Of a stretch of 64,000 nucleotides of DNA, positions 45,516-53,287 are shown in pieces. The stretch covers positions 60,848 through 124,847 of the forward strand of contig JAHCAN010000004.1 of assembly GCA_019634915.1 (NCBI GenBank). The letters are read 5' to 3'. The stretch comes from Steroidobacteraceae bacterium (GTDB lineage Bacteria > Pseudomonadota > Gammaproteobacteria > Steroidobacterales > Steroidobacteraceae). A program made the translations under genes and the position numbers. Numbering within the stretch: the first letter of the stretch is position 1; each line of letters opens with the position of its first letter. The notes under the pieces are model-generated. The model was not told the DNA's origin and ran no database searches. It saw nothing but the letters and a program-made list of their open reading frames with translations.

Positions 45516-47558
45516 ATGCGTACGCAGCTGCTTGCCGGACTGCTGGTCCTCGCGCTTGCCGGCTGCGGCAGCCGCGAGCCTGTCGCCAAAGATGCCGGCA
45601 CGGCGCGCATCACCGACGTCGCGCCGCTCGCGCAGACCGTCGCGAGCCCGGAGAACGACGGCAACGACGTCGCCTTCTGGCTGCATCCGCAGGATGCCGC
45701 GCGCAGCCTCGTGCTCGGCACCGGCGGCACTGCGGGCCTCGAGCTGTACTCGCTCGACGGCCAGCGGCTCTCGGCCTATCCGGACATCCAGCCCGATAAT
45801 CTCACGGTCAGCCACGATCTCGTGATCGCGAGCGACCGGCGCAGCGCCGGCCTCGTCGTGCTCGCGATCGACCCGGCGTCGCTCGCGGTGCAACGCCTGA
45901 CGCGCGATGCGCTGCCGGTGCACGGCGAAGTCAACGGCCTGTGCGCCTATCGCAGCCCGGATACGGGCCTGCAATACGTGTTCGCGGTCGTCGAGGGCAA
46001 CGTGCAGCAGTGGCAGCTGCGGCGCAGCGGCGCGGCGGTCCAGGGCGCGCTCGTGCGCACGGTCCCGGTCGGCGTGGGCAGCGGCTATTGCGCGGTCGAC
46101 GATGCCAGCCGCACGCTGTTCGTCGCCGAGGAGACCGTCGGCATCTGGCGCATCGCCGCAGAGCCCGAGACCGATGCCGAGCGCAAGGCGGTCGATCTGG
46201 TCGCGCCCACCGGCCACATCGAGGACGAGGTCAAGGGGCTTGCCGTCTACCGGGCCGGCGCCGACAAGGCCTATCTGCTCGCGGCCGACATCAAGCCCGG
46301 CCGCTTCAATGTCTACGATCTCGCCGACGACAGCTGGCTCGGCAGCTTCCGGATCATCGCGACCGACACGATCGATGCGGTGGGGGAGAGCGAAGGGCTC
46401 GCCGCGACGACGCTGCCGCTCGCCGGCTCGGCGGGCGGGCTCGTCGCGACCTTCGACGAGGAGAACCTGAGCGGCAGCGGCGACATCAAGATCGTCGCCT
46501 GGGACGCGATCGCGCAGGGGCTCGGCCTCGCGGCCAGCGCGGATGCCGATCCGCGCGTCCTGCCGGCGCCGGTCGCGCGCACGGTGATGCCGACCGTCGA
46601 GACCGTGCCGGTCGGCAACTATGGTGATGCGGCCGACGATCCGGCGATCTGGGTGCACCCGACCGATCCGTCGAAGAGCCTCGTGATCGCGACCAACAAG
46701 AAACTCGGCATCGACGTCTATGACCTCGCCGGCAAGCGCCTGCAGTCGCTGCCGGTCGGGCGCGTGAACAACGTCGACCTGCGCGAGGGCTTCCTGCTCG
46801 ACGGCAAGCCGGTCACGCTGGTCGCGGCATCGAACCGCACGACGCTCGGCATCTCGGTGTTCCGCGTCGATACGGCGGCGCGCCGGCTCGTCGAAGTCGG
46901 CGACGGCACGCTGCCTACCGCGCTCGCCGATCCCTATGGCCTGTGCATGTACCGCAGCGCGAAGAGCGGCGAAACTTACGTGTTCATCAACGACAACAAC
47001 GACACCGGCACGATGCGCCAGTGGCGCTTCGTCGACGCCGGCGGCAAGGTCGGTGCCGAAGTGATCCGCAGCTTCGACGTCGGCTCGCTCGCCGAGGGCT
47101 GCGTCGCCGACGACGAAACCGGCGCGCTGTACGTCGCCGAGGAAGACGTTGCGCTGTGGCGCTATTCCGCGGAGCCCGATGGTGGCGCCGAGCGCCGGCA
47201 GGTCGGCAAGGTTGGCCCCGGCGAGCTGACCGACGACGCCGAGGGCGTCTCGATCTGGGCCGGTCCGAACGGCACCGGCTACATCGTGCTGTCGAACCAG
47301 GGTGCCGACAACTACGCGGTGTTCCGGCGCGAGGGCGACAATGCCTTCGTCGGCTTCTTCTCGATCGTCGCGAACGAGGCGCTCGGCATCGACGGCGCGT
47401 CGGAAACCGACGGCCTCGACGTGACCAGCGCGCCGCTCGGGCCGAAGTACCCGAAGGGCCTGCTGGTCGTGCAGGATGGCCGCAACATCGGGCCAAACGA
47501 GCCGCAGAACTTCAAATACGTGTCGTGGGCCGACGTGCTGCAAGCGCTCGGCGAGTAG
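45516..47558 (+). CDS. phy: Tandem-domain beta-propeller phytase lipoprotein
   Basis: A 680-aa phytase that removes phosphates from myo-inositol hexakisphosphate, probably anchored in the outer membrane. The signal ends in LALAGC (lipidated Cys17). Two propeller units follow, about 28-345 and 355-680. The C-terminal unit has the family hallmarks DAADDPAIW (371-379) and NNVDLRE (418-424) and a complete propeller. In the N-terminal unit the first motif is altered to NDGNDVAFW (47-55) and the second to DNLTVS, so its calcium and phosphate sites look degraded; known dual-domain enzymes show the same asymmetry. ATG at 45516 has a TGAGGTGA Shine-Dalgarno. It diverges from the antiporter operon across the shared operator. 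Confidence 0.92.
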   Translation: MRTQLLAGLLVLALAGCGSREPVAKDAGTARITDVAPLAQTVASPENDGNDVAFWLHPQDAARSLVLGTGGTAGLELYSLDGQRLSAYPDIQPDNLTVSHDLVIASDRRSAGLVVLAIDPASLAVQRLTRDALPVHGEVNGLCAYRSPDTGLQYVFAVVEGNVQQWQLRRSGAAVQGALVRTVPVGVGSGYCAVDDASRTLFVAEETVGIWRIAAEPETDAERKAVDLVAPTGHIEDEVKGLAVYRAGADKAYLLAADIKPGRFNVYDLADDSWLGSFRIIATDTIDAVGESEGLAATTLPLAGSAGGLVATFDEENLSGSGDIKIVAWDAIAQGLGLAASADADPRVLPAPVARTVMPTVETVPVGNYGDAADDPAIWVHPTDPSKSLVIATNKKLGIDVYDLAGKRLQSLPVGRVNNVDLREGFLLDGKPVTLVAASNRTTLGISVFRVDTAARRLVEVGDGTLPTALADPYGLCMYRSAKSGETYVFINDNNDTGTMRQWRFVDAGGKVGAEVIRSFDVGSLAEGCVADDETGALYVAEEDVALWRYSAEPDGGAERRQVGKVGPGELTDDAEGVSIWAGPNGTGYIVLSNQGADNYAVFRREGDNAFVGFFSIVANEALGIDGASETDGLDVTSAPLGPKYPKGLLVVQDGRNIGPNEPQNFKYVSWADVLQALGE

Positions 47559-47601
47559 TCAGCGCCGCCGCCGCGCCAATACGCTTGCGTTGCGCAATGC
47601 T

Positions 47602-47625
47602 CCTTACTATTCTCTATAAGTAAGG
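47602..47625. promoter_or_regulatory. Operator palindrome of the AbrB/PIN toxin-antitoxin pair
   Basis: CCTTACT (47602-47608) and AGTAAGG (47619-47625) are perfect inverted arms around a 10-base AT-rich spacer. The spacer contains -10-like sequences (TATTCT 47608-47613, TATAAG 47615-47620), with TTGCGT (47585-47590) as a possible -35 at 17 bp from the first. The antitoxin start is 15 bases further. An antitoxin dimer binding here would autoregulate the pair, as is usual for such modules. Confidence 0.5.
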
Positions 47626-47640
47626 ACAAAGGAGTTGGCC

Positions 47641-47859
47641 ATGAGCACCGATGCAACCCTGACCAGCAAGGGTCAGACCACGATCCCGAAGGCAATTCGC
47701 GATGGTCTGCGCATGAAGACCGGCGACAGGATGACCTTTACGCTGATGCCGGACGGCGTCGTGATCATGCGGGTAAAGAACAAGCACATCTCCGAACTCG
47801 CCGGACTGCTGCACAAGAAGGGCAGGAAACCCGTACCCGTTGCAATGTTGTCACGATAG
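47641..47859 (+). CDS. AbrB/MazE/SpoVT-type antitoxin
   Basis: A 72-aa DNA-binding antitoxin with the swapped-hairpin AbrB domain: TLTSKGQTTIPKAIRDGLRMKTGDRMTFTLMPDGVVIMR at residues 6-44. The C-terminal 28 residues, which would bind and neutralise the toxin, are basic (KKGRKPVPVAMLSR). ATG at 47641 has an excellent AAAGGAG Shine-Dalgarno. An in-frame TTG two codons earlier overlaps that site and was rejected. Its stop codon overlaps the PIN-toxin GTG by one base. The codon use is less GC-biased than in the metabolic genes, which suits a mobile module. Confidence 0.85.
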   Translation: MSTDATLTSKGQTTIPKAIRDGLRMKTGDRMTFTLMPDGVVIMRVKNKHISELAGLLHKKGRKPVPVAMLSR

Positions 47860-48254
47860 TGCTCGGGCTGGACACCAACGTCCTGGTTCGGTATCTGGTT
47901 CGAGACGATCAGCTGCAGTTCGAGAAAGCGCGACGGCTGATCAAGCGCGAATCCGACAAGAGGGAACCTGTTCTCGTCAGCCTGTTGGTACTGCTGGAAA
48001 CGGAGTGGGTGCTGCGAAGCCGGTACGAACTGCCGAAGGCGGAGATCCTCTCGGCATTTTCCATGCTGCTGGACGTTGCGGATCTGGCGTTGGAGGACGA
48101 GCCTGCAGTCGAACACGCCCTGTACTCCTGGAGGAAGTCGGTAGCCGATTTTGCCGATTGCCTGGTCGAAGCCCGCAATCGAAGGCTCGGCTGCGAAGCC
48201 ACGGCGACTTTCGATGCCAAAGCGCTGAAACTTGCCGGATTCATTTCCGTTTAG
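47859..48254 (+). CDS. PIN-domain ribonuclease toxin (VapC-like)
   Basis: A 131-aa PIN-domain protein, the toxin of the pair with the AbrB-type antitoxin. The acidic metal-binding residues of the fold are in place: LDTNVLVRYL at the start, the Glu in LLETEWVL, and the Asp in SVADFADCLV and ATATFDAKAL near the end. PIN toxins cleave specific RNAs with Mg2+ in the cytoplasm. GTG at 47859 overlaps the antitoxin's TAG. It ends 21 bases before the convergent S9 peptidase gene. Its G/C third-position bias is weaker than that of neighbours, consistent with acquisition. Confidence 0.85.
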   Translation: MLGLDTNVLVRYLVRDDQLQFEKARRLIKRESDKREPVLVSLLVLLETEWVLRSRYELPKAEILSAFSMLLDVADLALEDEPAVEHALYSWRKSVADFADCLVEARNRRLGCEATATFDAKALKLAGFISV

Positions 48255-48275
48255 AGATCGTCGGCCTACTCCTCG

Positions 48276-50261
48276 CTAGTCGAGCAGGTAGCGCTGCCAG
48301 AACAGGATCGTTGCGGCGCTGAAGTAGTCGGCATTGGCTTTCTTGCGAAAGCCGTGGCCCTCGTCGTCGAACAGCAGGTACCACACCGGCTGGCCGTTGG
48401 CGCGCACGGCCGCGACGATCTGCTCGGCCTCGGTGTACGGCACGCGCGGATCGTTCCTGCCCTGCGCGACGAACAGCGGCGCCCTGATCTTCGAGGCGTT
48501 CCGCAGCGGCGAGATGCGGTCGAACACGGCTCTCATCTCCGGCATGCGCTCGTCGCCGTACTCGGCGCGGCGCAGGTCGCGGCGGTAACTCTCGGTGTGG
48601 GTCAGGAAGGTCGTGAAGTCGGAAATGCCGACGATGTCCACGCCGGCGCGGATGCGGTCGCTGTAGTGCATCAGTGACGCGAGCACCATGTAGCCGCCAT
48701 AGCTGCCGCCGGTCACGCCGACGCGCGTCGCATCGAGCTCGGCCTGCGCGGCGATCCAGTCGAGCAGCGCACCGATGTCCCTGACCGAATCTTCGCGTTT
48801 CTCCGCGTCGTCGAGCGACAGCCAGGTCCTGCCGTAGCCGGCCGAGCCGCGCACGTTCGGCACGAGCATCGCCACGCCCAGCTCGTCCGCGAGGAATTGC
48901 GCCGTCGCGTTGAAAGACGGCAGCGCCTGGCTCTCCGGCCCGCCGTGGATGTTGATGATGACCGGGTACTTGCCGCGCTGCGCCGCGCCAACGGGCTTGT
49001 AGTAAAACGCCGGGATCGTGCGCGGCTTGCCGTCCACCGTGTCGAAGGTCGGATAGCGCACCAGCGTCGGCGTGACGAATTTCGCCGCATCGAGGCCGCC
49101 GACCTCACTGCGCGTCCAGCGTTCGAGCCGGCCGGCGACGAGGTCGATTACGTACACGTCGTTCGGTGAGGCCGCTGTGCTGATCGCGAGCGCGAGACGC
49201 CCGCCATCCGGCGAGAAGTCGATCCCGCCGATCACGCCGATCGGCAGCTGCGGCAGTCCGACCGGTTCGTGCCCTGGCAGCGAGATCACGTGCAGCCTGC
49301 CGATGCCGTCCTCGTTGGTGACGTAGGCGAGGCGCCGGCCGTCGCCGGCGATGTCGAAACGTTCGACGTCCCACGGGATTGCCGCGCTGACGACCTCGAG
49401 CCGGCCGCTGGCCGGGTCGTGGTAACGCAGGCTGCGGAACTCGACGGGCCTGCCGTCGACGGGTTCGTCGGAGATGAAGTACACGGTCTTGCCGTCCGGG
49501 GCGTAGCGGAAGTCGTCGAACGCAGCCTTGCTGCCGCCGCCCGGGAACAGTTCGAGCTTGCCGGTCCGCAGATCAACCGCGCCCGGATACGACTCGCCGG
49601 CCGAGACGAACTTCAGTACCAGCAGCTCCCGCCCGTCGGGCGAGAAGTCGAGCGGCGTCCAGCTGCCGCCCGCGCTCACGACCGTGCGCACTTCGCTGCT
49701 GCGGGTATCGCGCAGCCACACGTCACGGTCGGTGCCGTTGCGCGCAGTGCTCGAATACGCCATCAGACCGCCGTCACGGCTCAGCACCACGCCGCCGTTC
49801 TGGCTGCGCAGGCCGTCGGTCAGCAGCACGGTGTCGCCGGTCGCGTAATCGAACCAGTACAACTGTCGGAACTCGTCGCCACCCCTGTCTTTCGCGAACA
49901 CGAAGCCGTCGCGCCAGGCCTGCGCTGGCGCGGGGGTCAGGCCGGAGACAGGCTCCCGGTAAAAGGTCAATTGCTCGCGCATGCCGAGCGGCTGGCAGAC
50001 GCGGTGCGCCTGCGCGGTCTCGGCGAAGCGGATGCCGATCAGCAGGCAACCGTCCCGGGTCCAGCCGGCGAGACTCGCGCCGCGGGTGTTCTGATAGCGG
50101 GCGAGTCGCTCGACCAGCTCCTCGGGAATCGCCGGCACGTTCTCGGTGGTCCGGTTGCCGACGATTTCGCGCATGACGGCCGTCGTGGCCTGCTGTGAGA
50201 AGGCCGGCACGGCGAGCAGGGCGGAGAACAGCAAGAAGGGGCGCAAGTGACGACGTGGCAT
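48276..50261 (-). CDS. S9-family prolyl oligopeptidase-like peptidase
   Basis: A 661-aa exported serine peptidase. A signal peptide (MPRRHLRPFLLFSALLAVPAFS) precedes an N-terminal beta-propeller region (about 60-400) and an alpha/beta-hydrolase domain (about 410-661). The catalytic residues are the Ser in GGSYGGYM, the Asp in QGRNDPRVP and the His in DEGHGF. It resembles acylaminoacyl-peptidase/DPP-type S9C enzymes, which release short pieces from peptides in the periplasm. It sits alone between two toxin-antitoxin pairs and is 18 bases after the CcdB gene on the same strand. No link to the inositol genes is evident. Confidence 0.9.
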   Translation of the reverse strand: MPRRHLRPFLLFSALLAVPAFSQQATTAVMREIVGNRTTENVPAIPEELVERLARYQNTRGASLAGWTRDGCLLIGIRFAETAQAHRVCQPLGMREQLTFYREPVSGLTPAPAQAWRDGFVFAKDRGGDEFRQLYWFDYATGDTVLLTDGLRSQNGGVVLSRDGGLMAYSSTARNGTDRDVWLRDTRSSEVRTVVSAGGSWTPLDFSPDGRELLVLKFVSAGESYPGAVDLRTGKLELFPGGGSKAAFDDFRYAPDGKTVYFISDEPVDGRPVEFRSLRYHDPASGRLEVVSAAIPWDVERFDIAGDGRRLAYVTNEDGIGRLHVISLPGHEPVGLPQLPIGVIGGIDFSPDGGRLALAISTAASPNDVYVIDLVAGRLERWTRSEVGGLDAAKFVTPTLVRYPTFDTVDGKPRTIPAFYYKPVGAAQRGKYPVIINIHGGPESQALPSFNATAQFLADELGVAMLVPNVRGSAGYGRTWLSLDDAEKREDSVRDIGALLDWIAAQAELDATRVGVTGGSYGGYMVLASLMHYSDRIRAGVDIVGISDFTTFLTHTESYRRDLRRAEYGDERMPEMRAVFDRISPLRNASKIRAPLFVAQGRNDPRVPYTEAEQIVAAVRANGQPVWYLLFDDEGHGFRKKANADYFSAATILFWQRYLLD

Positions 50262-50279
50262 TCGGGCAGGACCTCCGGG

Positions 50280-50600
50280 TCAGTCGTGAGCGCGTGTGAT
50301 CAGTTCATCCAGGGCGTCGATGATCCGGTCGCTTTCCTTCGCGAGCGTACCCACGCACTTTCCCAGCCTGTCTGCGGGAACGGAGACGATCTCCAGGGGA
50401 TGCAGGACGACGGGAAGACGCCCGATGGTAAACATCGGGTTGAAGCGCGGGTGGTGCACTTCGCCCAGATGCGACTTCTTCACCAGCGGCACCACGACAC
50501 GGCGCCGGTAGTCGTCGAAGACGGAGGACTGCACGATGACCACGAACGGGACGCTGTCGCGGCTCTGGCCGAGGTTCCGATGGACATCGAACTGCGCCAT
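50280..50600 (-). CDS. ccdB: CcdB-family toxin
   Basis: A 106-aa CcdB-like protein. The opening AQFDVHRNLGQSRDSVPFVVIVQSSVFDDYRRRVVVPLV follows the F-plasmid CcdB pattern (VYTY, Y/FLLVDVQS, RRMVIPL), and the sequence continues to the IGRLPVVLHPLEIVSVPADRLG strand pair. CcdB toxins poison DNA gyrase. The C-terminal three residues of CcdB that matter for killing (WGI in F) differ here (AHD), so activity on gyrase is uncertain. Its ATG is at 50600, just one base after the stop codon of the antitoxin gene at 50602. It is followed by the S9 peptidase gene on the same strand. Confidence 0.85.
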   Translation of the reverse strand: MAQFDVHRNLGQSRDSVPFVVIVQSSVFDDYRRRVVVPLVKKSHLGEVHHPRFNPMFTIGRLPVVLHPLEIVSVPADRLGKCVGTLAKESDRIIDALDELITRAHD

Positions 50601-50601
50601 G

Positions 50602-50853
50602 TCAAAGAGTCGAGAATTCGTCGGCGAAGGAGCCGTGCTTGTCGGCAAAGCGGTTCCAGGCGATGGCGGCTTCCATCGCGGCCCTGGCTTCGGCGGCGCG
50701 CTGCTCTGTCTCCCTGGCAAGAAAATCGGCGAGCAGGGACTCGACGACGCCGGAGAGATTTTCTGTCACCCCCCTGGCCCGCGCGACCAGATCCTCGTTC
50801 AGGGTCAGGTTTACCGGGCGTTTGCGTGCCTTGTGGTCGTAGGCGGCTCTCAT
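50602..50853 (-). CDS. ccdA: CcdA-family antitoxin
   Basis: An 83-aa antitoxin. The N-terminal ribbon-helix-helix DNA-binding part is KRPVNLTLNEDLVARARGVTENLSGVVESLL, as in CcdA. The C-terminal Ala/Glu-rich region (ARETEQRAAEARAAMEAAIAWNRFADKHGSFADEFSTL) ends in the acidic and Phe-containing tail that grips CcdB. ATG at 50853 was chosen for the match to CcdA length; two further upstream Met codons would place the start inside the palindromic operator. It is directly preceded by a promoter with tandem palindromes (50869-50907). Confidence 0.85.
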   Translation of the reverse strand: MRAAYDHKARKRPVNLTLNEDLVARARGVTENLSGVVESLLADFLARETEQRAAEARAAMEAAIAWNRFADKHGSFADEFSTL

Positions 50854-50868
50854 GCGGCATTCCCGATG

Positions 50869-50907
50869 TACTATGCGCATAGTATGCGCATAAATCTTCG
50901 GGCGCAA
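50869..50907 (-). promoter_or_regulatory. ccdAB promoter with tandem palindromic operator
   Basis: Reading leftward, TTGCGC (complement of 50902-50907) and TACTAT (complement of 50879-50884) make a -35/-10 pair with a 17-bp spacer. Two copies of the palindrome TATGCGCATA lie at 50872-50881 and 50883-50892, centres 11 bp apart, that is one DNA turn. The first is embedded in a 16-bp perfect palindrome TACTATGCGCATAGTA (50869-50884). Two antitoxin dimers could bind side by side on one face of the helix, covering the -10. Confidence 0.65.
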
Positions 50908-50914
50908 TTCATCG

Positions 50915-51787
50915 TCAATGCAAGCCCAGCGCCTCCTCCAGGGTCCGGGCCGTCAGCACACGTTCGCCGATGGCGTCGAGCTCTTCACTGGAAGCCTGTG
51001 AGAGTCGCTGCTGCCCCTCGTCAGTCAATGGTCCGAAGCGCAGGGTGAGCAGGCGGATGAGGAGAGCAGCGCGGCCACGGCGTTCGCCGGCGACTTCTCC
51101 CTGCGCCACGAAGCGTCTGGCGAACTCGCTCTGAAATTCATAACCGGCCGGTTTCATGGCTTGAAGCTCCCTGCGGGCCGCCTTGCTCAAGGAGGCCAGG
51201 ATGAGATCAACATACAAAATGGAACGATCTGCGTCGAGTCCGGCGCTGGCGATCTGCGCGGCAAGGGCTATCTGTACAGATGTGTGAATATCGGGGTCCT
51301 GACCGTGAGCCATGGCTGACAGCACTGCCAGCTCCGGATCTGCCCGGGCACGACCCGTATCCATGATCCGGGGGACTGCCGTGGGACCCACCACCAGCGG
51401 GACGAAGCGGCCATGGACCCCCATGTCTATGGACCTGGCCGCCCAACGAGCGACGCTATCGTTGCCAGCTACCACCATCAGGCATGCGGGACATTCCAGG
51501 CGGGCGCGCAGAGCAGCGACGTAGGCGGGCCAAGCGTAGCGTTTGCGCTCATCGGCAGAGATCTGTATTTCGACGATGATTCCGAGCACCGGTTTTCCAT
51601 TAATCAACAGGACGACCAGATCGGCGCGATACTCGGCCGGTTGCACATCGGTCAGGTCTGCCGACTCGATCCGCACTTCGGTATATGCCGGCAGTTGTCC
51701 CTGCAATGCATCGCGCAGCAGTTCAGGCGCCAGCTCTGGCCGATTGCGGAACAGCTGTACCAGCGCTTCGTGCAGGTACGAGGGCAT
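50915..51787 (-). CDS. Rpn-family PD-(D/E)XK nuclease/putative transposase-like protein
   Basis: A 290-aa protein. The N-terminal PD-(D/E)XK fold shows the acidic pattern EYRADLVVLLINGKPVLGIIVEIQIS, with Asp and a Glu-x-Gln pair as catalytic candidates. The C-terminus (LLTLRFGPLTDEGQQRLSQASSEELDAIGERVLTARTLEEAL) is a DUF4351-like helical module. Rpn proteins nick DNA and promote recA-independent recombination in E. coli, and some are phage-defence or mobility factors. It lies upstream of ccdAB on the same strand with the operator between them. Codon bias is weaker than in the inositol genes, which fits horizontal acquisition. GTG/ATG choice is clear: ATG at 51787 has a clean MPSYLHEALVQLF start. 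Confidence 0.75.
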   Translation of the reverse strand: MPSYLHEALVQLFRNRPELAPELLRDALQGQLPAYTEVRIESADLTDVQPAEYRADLVVLLINGKPVLGIIVEIQISADERKRYAWPAYVAALRARLECPACLMVVAGNDSVARWAARSIDMGVHGRFVPLVVGPTAVPRIMDTGRARADPELAVLSAMAHGQDPDIHTSVQIALAAQIASAGLDADRSILYVDLILASLSKAARRELQAMKPAGYEFQSEFARRFVAQGEVAGERRGRAALLIRLLTLRFGPLTDEGQQRLSQASSEELDAIGERVLTARTLEEALGLH

Positions 51788-51889
51788 GCACGCAGGGTAA
51801 GATGCCTTCGCCCGCCTCTGGCCGTGAATAACTCCTGCGTTTGCGCGGAAATCGCCCGCGGAACCTCGCGTACGCCGCTGCGTGGCCGT

Positions 51890-53287
51890 CTATCCGCGCT
51901 TCGCCATCTCCGCCGGATCGATCCGCTCGCGCCAGGTCGACACGCCATTGCGCAGGTCGGCCGGCGTCAGCACGAGTGGCTTCCAGGGCCTGAGCCCCCA
52001 TTCGTCGAACAGCGTGAACGTGAGCGTCGGCTCCGGTGCCGGCGTGAAGTGCAGCATGCCGAAGTTCGCGCCGCCGGCGTACACGCTGCGCATGCGGATC
52101 TCGGGCTGCTGTTCGATCCACGACGTCGACGGCGACTGCGCGAGCGGCGAGCTGACGAGGTCGTAGAGATCGTAGCCGCCGTGCTCCGACCACGGGATGC
52201 AGTTCAGCTCGCCGACATGGCTGTCGCCGGAGAGCAGCACCACGCCTTCGATGCGCGCGTCGCGCAGAAAATCGAACAGCGCGTCGCGCTCGGTGCGGAA
52301 CGCCGCCCAGGTATCGCCGGCGGGGCCGTCGGCCATCGACCAGCCGCTGCCGCAGGCGATGATCTTGAACGGTGCGCGGCTCGCCGCGAGCCGCTCCCTG
52401 AGCCAGGCGTTCTGCGCGGCGCCGAGGAACTGCTTGCGCGGGCCATCCGGATCGCCGTTCGGCGAGCGGTGGTAACGGCCGTCGAGCATGAAGAAATCGA
52501 CGCCGCTGAAATGTTTCTCGAAGAACACGCCGGGCGTGCCGGGCAGGCCGTAGGCCGGGTTCGCCCAGTAGTTCCGGAAGGTCGCGAGCGAGCCGGCCTT
52601 GAACGGCGAGCTGCCGTCGCTGTTGTTGTAGCCGAAGTCGTGGTCGTCCCAGATCGCGAGCTGCGGCACCGAGCGGATCAGCGGCGCGAGCGACGCGACC
52701 TTGCGCTGGCGGCGGTATTCGTCGGCGATCGCCTCGGGCGCCTCGGAGTCCGCGTAGACGTTGTCGCCGAGCCAGAGGAAGAGATCGGGCGACTCGCGCA
52801 CGACGCTGTCGAAGATGCGCTGCACCGGATCGCGCGCGAGGCGCGCGCAAGAGCCGAAGGCGACGCGAAAGTCGGCCGCACCCGCCGGCGCGGTGCGCAC
52901 GGCGACGGGAACGCTCTGGTAGCGATCGACGACACCGTCGACGACCGGGCGATACCAGTAGGTGGCGCCGGGCTCGAGGCCGTCGATGCGGACCGCGGCC
53001 GTGAAATCGCTCGCGGCATCGGTCGCGACCGCGGCACTCGTCAGCGGCGCCCGGAATTCGCGGTCCTTCGAATACTGGAACGCGATCGGGTACGGGCCAT
53101 TGGCGCGGCCCCAGATCGTCAGGTGCTGCGGCCCGGTGTCGCCGATCATCGGCCCCTGCTGCAGGCGCGGGTAGCCGAGCGTCGCGGCGAGCGCGCGCCA
53201 TGGCGCGAGCGCGAGGCCGGCGGCGCCCGCGGTCGCGCCGAGCAGCCGGCGTCGCAGCGGGTCGATCATCGACCGGTGCTTCGTCAC
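51890..53287 (-). CDS. phoD: PhoD-like alkaline phosphatase/phosphodiesterase, Tat-exported
   Basis: A 465-aa PhoD-family enzyme. A twin-arginine signal (PLRRRLLGATAGAAGLALA) directs folded export to the periplasm. An N-terminal beta domain (about 40-130) precedes the metal-binding core with FGSCARL, LWLGDNVYAD, AIWDDHDFGYNN and LLSGDSHVGEL, which carry the Asp, Asn and His ligands for Ca/Fe. PhoD acts on phosphate mono- and diesters. GTG at 53287 overlaps the iolE stop by 4 bases, the same overlap as between the iol genes, so I take it as the start; ATG at 53269 is an alternative six codons on. Being the last gene of the iol operon links it to inositol phosphates by context. Confidence 0.88.
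   Translation of the reverse strand: MTKHRSMIDPLRRRLLGATAGAAGLALAPWRALAATLGYPRLQQGPMIGDTGPQHLTIWGRANGPYPIAFQYSKDREFRAPLTSAAVATDAASDFTAAVRIDGLEPGATYWYRPVVDGVVDRYQSVPVAVRTAPAGAADFRVAFGSCARLARDPVQRIFDSVVRESPDLFLWLGDNVYADSEAPEAIADEYRRQRKVASLAPLIRSVPQLAIWDDHDFGYNNSDGSSPFKAGSLATFRNYWANPAYGLPGTPGVFFEKHFSGVDFFMLDGRYHRSPNGDPDGPRKQFLGAAQNAWLRERLAASRAPFKIIACGSGWSMADGPAGDTWAAFRTERDALFDFLRDARIEGVVLLSGDSHVGELNCIPWSEHGGYDLYDLVSSPLAQSPSTSWIEQQPEIRMRSVYAGGANFGMLHFTPAPEPTLTFTLFDEWGLRPWKPLVLTPADLRNGVSTWRERIDPAEMAKRG

Noticed and set aside
45516-46580. The N-terminal phytase unit as a decayed or frameshifted gene
   Set aside because: The frame is continuous into the C-terminal unit, codon use is normal, and incomplete first domains are typical of dual-domain phytases.
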